Assembly: GCA_045804965.1 (NCBI GenBank)
Contig: JBJMMD010000057.1
Location: forward strand, 1-46,505
Direction of reading: 5' to 3'
Length of the DNA stretch: 46,505 nt
Source: CAVTUU01 sp045804965
GTDB lineage: Bacteria; Chloroflexota; Chloroflexia; Thermomicrobiales; UBA6265
Made by a program: the position numbers and the translations under genes. Positions 42,257 to 46,505 of this stretch are shown here, piece after piece. Below the pieces are notes generated by a model. That model ran no database searches and was not told the origin of the DNA. It saw nothing but the letters and a program-made list of their open reading frames with translations. The stretch's first letter is position 1. Every line of letters starts with the position of its first letter.

Positions 42257-43330
42257 CTAGCTCGTGCCCTGCGCGTCCCAGCGGAAGAAGCGGACGGCGA
42301 TCGCCATCCCGACAGCGAACGTCGCGAGCAGAAAGAGGAGGTCTGGCCAGACGTCGGCCAATCCTTTGCCACGAGACATCGTGTCGCGGAGAGCGTCGAC
42401 CAGGTAGCTCAGCGGCAGGATCTTGGTGATCGGTTGCAGCCAGGCCGGCGCGGCGCTGATCTCGAAAAAGACGCCGGACAAGAAGAGCATCGGAAAGGTG
42501 ACGAGGTTGCCGACCGCGGCAGCCGTTTCGACATTCTTGGACACGCCGGCGATGGCGAAGCCGATCGCCAAGAATGCGAGCGCGCCGATCAGGATTTCGA
42601 TGAGCAGCAAGAGCAGGTTGCCCTGTACATTCAGCCCGAACAGGGACGCCGCGAGACCGATGAGAATCGCCATTTGCGCGAGCGCGATGATCAGTTGCGA
42701 GATGATCCGCGCGAGCACAAAACTGGTGAGGTGAAACGGCGTGACCTTGATCCGGCGGAGGATGCCCCGCTCGCGAAAGGTGACGAAGGCGGTGGAGAGT
42801 CCGATAACCCCGGAATTCATGAGGCTCATGGCGAGGATGCCTGGCACCAGAAAGTCGATGTAGTCCAAACTCGTCGCGTTCACCGGCAGCGTGGTCACGG
42901 ACACCGGGCTCTCGGTCTGGGTTGCCGCGTCGATGTATTGACTGATGACATTGACCGCGACGCCTGAAGATGGTCCCTGGGACTCGTCGTAATAAATCGT
43001 GACTCCGGGTTGACCACTGCCGCTGGCCGCCGGACCAAAAACGACGACCGCGTCGCAGTCACCATCGCGCAGTTTGTGCATTTCCTCGGCTTCGGTCCCT
43101 GCTTTGACCTTGATCGCGTCGTCCGATTTCATCGCCGCGACCGTGCTGTCCATGAGCGCTGATTGGGTTCCGGCGACGCCGATGGTCAGACTCACGCCGC
43201 TGGAGTCGCTGAAGATCGAACCGAAGAGGACGATAAAGAGTGCGGGAAAAACCAGGTTCCAGAAGAGGGCCGTCCGGTTGCGGACGTTCATCTTCAGGTT
43301 CGCCTTGACCATAGCGAGAAATGGCTTCAT
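42257..43330 (-). CDS. ABC-2 type transporter permease
   Basis: 357 residues: one helix near 20-37 (ALFWNLVFPALFIVLFGSIF), a ~150-residue outer domain, then five helices from about 165 (DFLVPGILAMSLMNSGVIGL, FVLARIISQLIIALAQMAIL, LLLLLIEILIGALAFLAIG, NLVTFPMLFLSGVFF and WPDLLFLLATFAVGMAIAV). The order outer loop then five TM is that of DrrB/YhgE-type ABC-2 permeases that export drugs or lipids. It pairs with the ATPase at 43529-44578 upstream. ATG 43330 follows GGAG. Confidence 0.88.
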   Translation of the reverse strand: MKPFLAMVKANLKMNVRNRTALFWNLVFPALFIVLFGSIFSDSSGVSLTIGVAGTQSALMDSTVAAMKSDDAIKVKAGTEAEEMHKLRDGDCDAVVVFGPAASGSGQPGVTIYYDESQGPSSGVAVNVISQYIDAATQTESPVSVTTLPVNATSLDYIDFLVPGILAMSLMNSGVIGLSTAFVTFRERGILRRIKVTPFHLTSFVLARIISQLIIALAQMAILIGLAASLFGLNVQGNLLLLLIEILIGALAFLAIGFAIAGVSKNVETAAAVGNLVTFPMLFLSGVFFEISAAPAWLQPITKILPLSYLVDALRDTMSRGKGLADVWPDLLFLLATFAVGMAIAVRFFRWDAQGTS

Positions 43331-43391
43331 CCGGTACTCCGGGTTATGGCCCCGGGCTGAAAGTGACCCAGAGGGTACCCCGCTAAGACAA

Positions 43392-43494
43392 CGAAGTCCC
43401 TCCGGGACTGAGCACAGGGCCATCGCTGGAAGGGCGTCGTTCTTAGCCTCGGAGCGGCTTCGTCTGGATGAGCCACTGGCTTTAGCCTGGGGTC
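43392..43494. repeat. Diverged family A repeats between the ABC genes
   Basis: CGAAGTCCCTCCGGGACTGAG, GCTGGAAGGGCGTCG, GCCTCGGAGCGGCTTCG and GCCACTGGCTTTAGCCTGGGG are worn A-type hairpins. They fill the 198-bp gap of what would otherwise be a tight operon. Confidence 0.5.
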
Positions 43495-43528
43495 GTGGGA
43501 AGAGTGCGATCGCGGCTCGGTATCCAAT

Positions 43529-44578
43529 CTACCCACGCCGGAACCTCCGGCGCTTGCCTTCATCATGCTGTTCTTGCTGAGCCGGCGGTGGTTCTTCATC
43601 TTCGTATTGCCGCCCGGTTAGGCTGAGGAACACATCCTCCAGTGAGGCCTGGGTGCTGCTGAGATCAGAAAAGGTCACCTTGCGGCGGGTGGCGAGATCG
43701 AGCAACGCGACGAGGGTTTGCTGGACATTCGTTGATTGCAGCTCCACGTTCTCCTCGTCACTAAAATTGCCGGTGACGCTGGGCAAGGCGAGCAGCTCGT
43801 CGGCCGCAAAGGTACCCTCGGTCACGTGCGCGCGCACCTTGGCCGCCAGACCGAGATTGCGAATCAGCCTCTCCGGCGTGTCACAGGCGATCAACCGCCC
43901 GCGGTCCATGATGGCGACGCGATCGCACAACACTTCCGCTTCTTCCATATAGTGCGTAGTCAGGACAACGGTTGTACCCGCGTCGCGAATGGTGCGGATA
44001 GTGTTCCACAGGTCGCGGCGGGCGGCCGGATCGAGTCCGGTCGTCGGCTCGTCGAGAAAGGCAACGACCGGGTTGTTGACGAGCGCCAACGTGATCGACA
44101 GCCGTTGCTTTTGACCTCCAGAGAGCTCGTTGACGCGTCCGTTCCGCTTTTCTTCAAGCCCGACCATGCGCAGCAACTCGTCGATGCGCGCGGGCAAGAC
44201 GTCGAGCGAGTAGAGACCGCCGAACAGTTCGATCAGTTCGGCCACGGAGAGGTAATCAAACAGCGCCGTCGTCTGCAATTGCACGCCGATCATGCGGCGG
44301 ACGGTTTCGCTCTCCGCAATCGCGTTGTGCCCGGCCACCCGAATGCTCCCCTCATCCGGCGTGCGCAGCCCTTCGATCATCTCGAGGGTCGTGGTCTTGC
44401 CGGCGCCGTTCGGTCCGAGGATGCCGAAGATCTCGCCCTGGGCAACCGCGAGATCGAGCCCCGCGACCGCGATCAGCGACCCGTAGCGCTTGACCAGCCC
44501 GCGGATGTCAATCACCGGCTCGCCGGGCTGCAATTTCACTTCAGGAATCGGACCAGTTTTCGTCGCGGTAGTTGCCAT
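43529..44578 (-). CDS. ABC transporter ATP-binding protein (DrrA-like)
   Basis: 349 residues: Walker A GPNGAGKTT (about 55-63), Q-loop GVQLQTTALFDYLSV, signature ELSGGQKQRL (151-160), Walker B VVAFLDEP (171-178), and switch His in VLTTHYMEEAE. After about 245 there is a C-terminal domain of DrrA/NatA type, ending in a Glu/Gln-rich then basic tail. It energises the permease at 42257-43330, an ABC-2 exporter of unknown cargo. It starts at ATG 44578; a stronger ribosome site is not evident. Confidence 0.92.
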   Translation of the reverse strand: MATTATKTGPIPEVKLQPGEPVIDIRGLVKRYGSLIAVAGLDLAVAQGEIFGILGPNGAGKTTTLEMIEGLRTPDEGSIRVAGHNAIAESETVRRMIGVQLQTTALFDYLSVAELIELFGGLYSLDVLPARIDELLRMVGLEEKRNGRVNELSGGQKQRLSITLALVNNPVVAFLDEPTTGLDPAARRDLWNTIRTIRDAGTTVVLTTHYMEEAEVLCDRVAIMDRGRLIACDTPERLIRNLGLAAKVRAHVTEGTFAADELLALPSVTGNFSDEENVELQSTNVQQTLVALLDLATRRKVTFSDLSSTQASLEDVFLSLTGRQYEDEEPPPAQQEQHDEGKRRRFRRG

Positions 44579-44703
44579 CCCATCATCCCGTGGTGTCGAA
44601 CCATGTTGTCTAACGCACTATACGACTCCACCCGCTGCGACATTCAAGCCACCAGCGCCCGTCAGCGCAGGGATGCACGAGTCGGCGATGTCCCTCCCCC
44701 GCC

Positions 44704-45005
44704 GCCATTCCGAGCGGAGTCGAAGAATCTGTCTTTGATCACCGCCGCGGTAGCTAACATGCCCGGGTCAGAAGACCCGGGTTACGACATCCCAGCCCTT
44801 CCAGGGCTCGAGCACGTTTTTCTGTAGCGGCGCACGGCGTGCGCCCCGAGTGGTGACCGCGGCCTGTGGCAGCCTCGAAACGCCATGATCATTGCCCCAA
44901 GGCGCACGCCGTGCGCCGCTACGGTGAACGGGACGTTTCGCGCATTCGTGCCCTCTCCGTTCCGCAGAGGAAGAGGCTAGCCGCGCATGCGGCGGGTGAG
45001 GGTTG
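44704..45005. repeat. Repeat cluster: families D, A, C and B in a row
   Basis: D unit 44704-44734, inverted A unit about 44758-44814, a pair of C palindromes at 44824-44845 and 44901-44922 that are exact 22-bp reverse complements of each other, and a B unit 44949-45005. The cluster lies in the divergent gap between the ABC ATPase and the MMPL gene, so it may carry or disturb both promoters. Confidence 0.7.
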
Positions 45006-45279
45006 TCGACAGGCGAGGATTGCTTCCTGCCTCCTGCATGACCATCACCCAATACGTATCCCCGCCAATCGACGTACTCCGGTGCAATCTCGCAAATACG
45101 CAAATGTGCCGATGTGAAGAGTTTCACAACCTGGCATCCTCATTATCGGCCGCTGGAGGTCGTTAATTGCACGGACCGGAAACGGACGCGGTCGCCAGCG
45201 GTCAAGGTCAAGTAGCGGAATGCGGTCTTAGTGGAAGCTCTCGCGAAATGGGTGCGCGGGAACAATAAGGAGGAAAACC

Positions 45280-46505
45280 TTGACGTCTTCACGCTTTTCC
45301 ACGGCCGGCCTTGCGCGGCTGAGCGCCCGCCGGCCGTGGGCTACTCTGGGTTTTTGGCTTCTCTTGCTCGTTTTCGCGGCCATCGCCGCGCCGTCCCTCG
45401 GCAATTCGCTGACTACGGAAACGAAATTCATCAGCAAACCGGAATCGCAAAAGGGCCAGGACCTGCTCGAACAGCGGCTTCGCGGTCCCAAACCGGTCAC
45501 CGAAACGATCATCGTCCGCTCAGAGACGGCGACGGTCGACGATGCCGCATTCAAGCAGCAGATCGACAAGGTCACTTCTGAGCTCGCGGGCATGCCGCAG
45601 ATCGTCGCGTCATACACAACCTACTATCAGGCCGACAACGCCGAGCTCGTGTCCGCGGACCGGCACTCGACGCTCATCTCGGTCACGATGGTCGGCAAGC
45701 TCGACGAGGCGACCGATAACGTGCCTGACTATGAAGCGGCACTTAATCGAGCCAGCCAAGACTCCTCGTTTAAGGTGATGACCGTCGGCGACGCGAGCAT
45801 GAATCACGAACTGACGACGATCTCGGAAAAAGATCTCGGCAAGGGTGAGCAGATGGGCTTGCCAATCGCCTTGATCATCCTGGTGATTGTCTTCGGCGCT
45901 CTCGTGGCAGCCGGTCTCCCGATCATGCTCGGACTGGTCTCAGTCTTCGTCGCGATTGGTCTGGCGGCGATTGTCGGCCGGACCATGGATCTCTCGTTCT
46001 TCATCGTGAACATGATCGGCATGATCGGGCTCGCGGTCGGCATCGACTACGCGCTGTTCGTGATCGAGCGCTACCGCGAGGAGCGACGCCGCGGGCACAG
46101 CAAGCATGAGGCAATCGAGATTGCCGGAGGCACGGCCAGCAAGGCCGTCCTCTTCTCCGGCGGCACGGTCATCCTCGCTCTCTCCGGCATGCTGATCGTG
46201 CCCGAGTCAACATTCAAATCGCTCGGGCTCGGCGCGGTGCTGGTGGTGATCGTCGCCATTGCCGCGACCCTGATGCTGATCCCGGCGCTGCTCAGCCTGC
46301 TCGGCGACAAGATCGACTGGCCCCGCCGCAAAAAGTACGACGCGGCGACGGCCGCCAAGCAAGCCGCGCACGACAACGAAGTGATCCACGGTGGGTTCTG
46401 GGGCCGGATGGCGAAGCTGGTTATGACGCACCCTGTCATCAGCCTCACGCTGGCGGTGTCGCTCCTCATCGCCTGTGCTCTCCCCTACTTCGATATCAAC
46501 AAGGG
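45280..46505 (+). CDS. MMPL/RND family transporter, 5' part (continues past the window)
   Basis: A frame open to the window edge begins with TTG at 45280, just after AAGGAGGAAAACC. It reads MTSSRFSTAGLARLSARRPW, an N-terminal helix (TLGFWLLLLVFAAIAAPSLG), and an outer domain with QDLLEQRLRGPKPVTETIIV and VMTVGDASMNHELTTI. A helix bundle follows (PIALIILVIVFGALVAAGLP, FFIVNMIGMIGLAVGIDYALF), with VGIDYALFVIERYREE typical of MMPL relatives (proton-relay Asp). Such pumps export lipids or other hydrophobic molecules. 408 codons are visible; the end is missing. Confidence 0.88.
   Translation, partial: MTSSRFSTAGLARLSARRPWATLGFWLLLLVFAAIAAPSLGNSLTTETKFISKPESQKGQDLLEQRLRGPKPVTETIIVRSETATVDDAAFKQQIDKVTSELAGMPQIVASYTTYYQADNAELVSADRHSTLISVTMVGKLDEATDNVPDYEAALNRASQDSSFKVMTVGDASMNHELTTISEKDLGKGEQMGLPIALIILVIVFGALVAAGLPIMLGLVSVFVAIGLAAIVGRTMDLSFFIVNMIGMIGLAVGIDYALFVIERYREERRRGHSKHEAIEIAGGTASKAVLFSGGTVILALSGMLIVPESTFKSLGLGAVLVVIVAIAATLMLIPALLSLLGDKIDWPRRKKYDAATAAKQAAHDNEVIHGGFWGRMAKLVMTHPVISLTLAVSLLIACALPYFDINK

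Overview
The window reads as a chromosomal segment of a GC-rich, free-living bacterium, most likely Chloroflexota close to Thermomicrobia/Sphaerobacterales. Pointers are a DUF2298 'YYY' membrane protein (a family I know mainly from Chloroflexi and archaea), several DinB/MDMPI-fold proteins, secreted proteins with Thr/Pro-rich tails, GerMN-Gmad2 and GerW/YtfJ genes, frequent GTG and TTG starts, and intergenic space filled with short palindromic repeat families. The taxonomy is inference; no rRNA or other marker gene is present.

Layout. 1-3 kb: tail of a DUF3455-like protein, an overlapping VOC/GNAT pair, and an MFS exporter gene with two frameshifts. 3-9 kb: an AT-rich orphan gene, a DinB-like protein, a PRC-barrel-like protein, a zinc-ribbon membrane protein, an HTH/PIN toxin-antitoxin pair, an MBL hydrolase and an RNHCP zinc protein, followed by a gene-free stretch holding a strongly paired RNA-like element (8738-8874). 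9.1-9.9 kb: a decayed Phd/PIN toxin-antitoxin locus. 10-16 kb: a GH3 glucosidase with a PA14 insert, an SDR, a methyltransferase and a coupled GNAT/MDMPI pair. 16-24 kb: secreted and membrane proteins, an M50 protease preceded by a truncated copy of its own C-terminal region, a one-Cys Tpx, and a minus-strand array of a beta-lactamase-fold hydrolase with two paralogous secreted NTF2-like proteins. 24-29 kb: two large convergent multi-pass membrane proteins (YfhO-like and DUF2298) overlapping at their 3' ends. 29-36 kb: aldo/keto reductase, NMO-family oxidoreductase, GerW/YtfJ, a sigma-factor-like protein lacking region 4, and a family 4 glycosyltransferase with a small partner. 36-42 kb: small membrane proteins, a GerMN-Gmad2 lipoprotein-like protein, an Xre/MbcA-type antitoxin, NTF2-like and RES toxin cluster, and a Tat-type ferritin-like protein. 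42-46.5 kb: an ABC-2 export pair and the start of an MMPL transporter that runs off the window.

There is no phage, IS transposase, CRISPR array, tRNA or rRNA that I can support. The recurring non-coding theme is four families of dispersed short inverted repeats (called A-D here), which sit between genes throughout and meet in one cluster at 44.7-45.0 kb. The most interesting loci are the Xre / NTF2 / RES cluster, the structured element at 8.7-8.9 kb, and several genes caught in decay: the PIN toxin, the MFS exporter, a shortened paralog and the M50 fragment.
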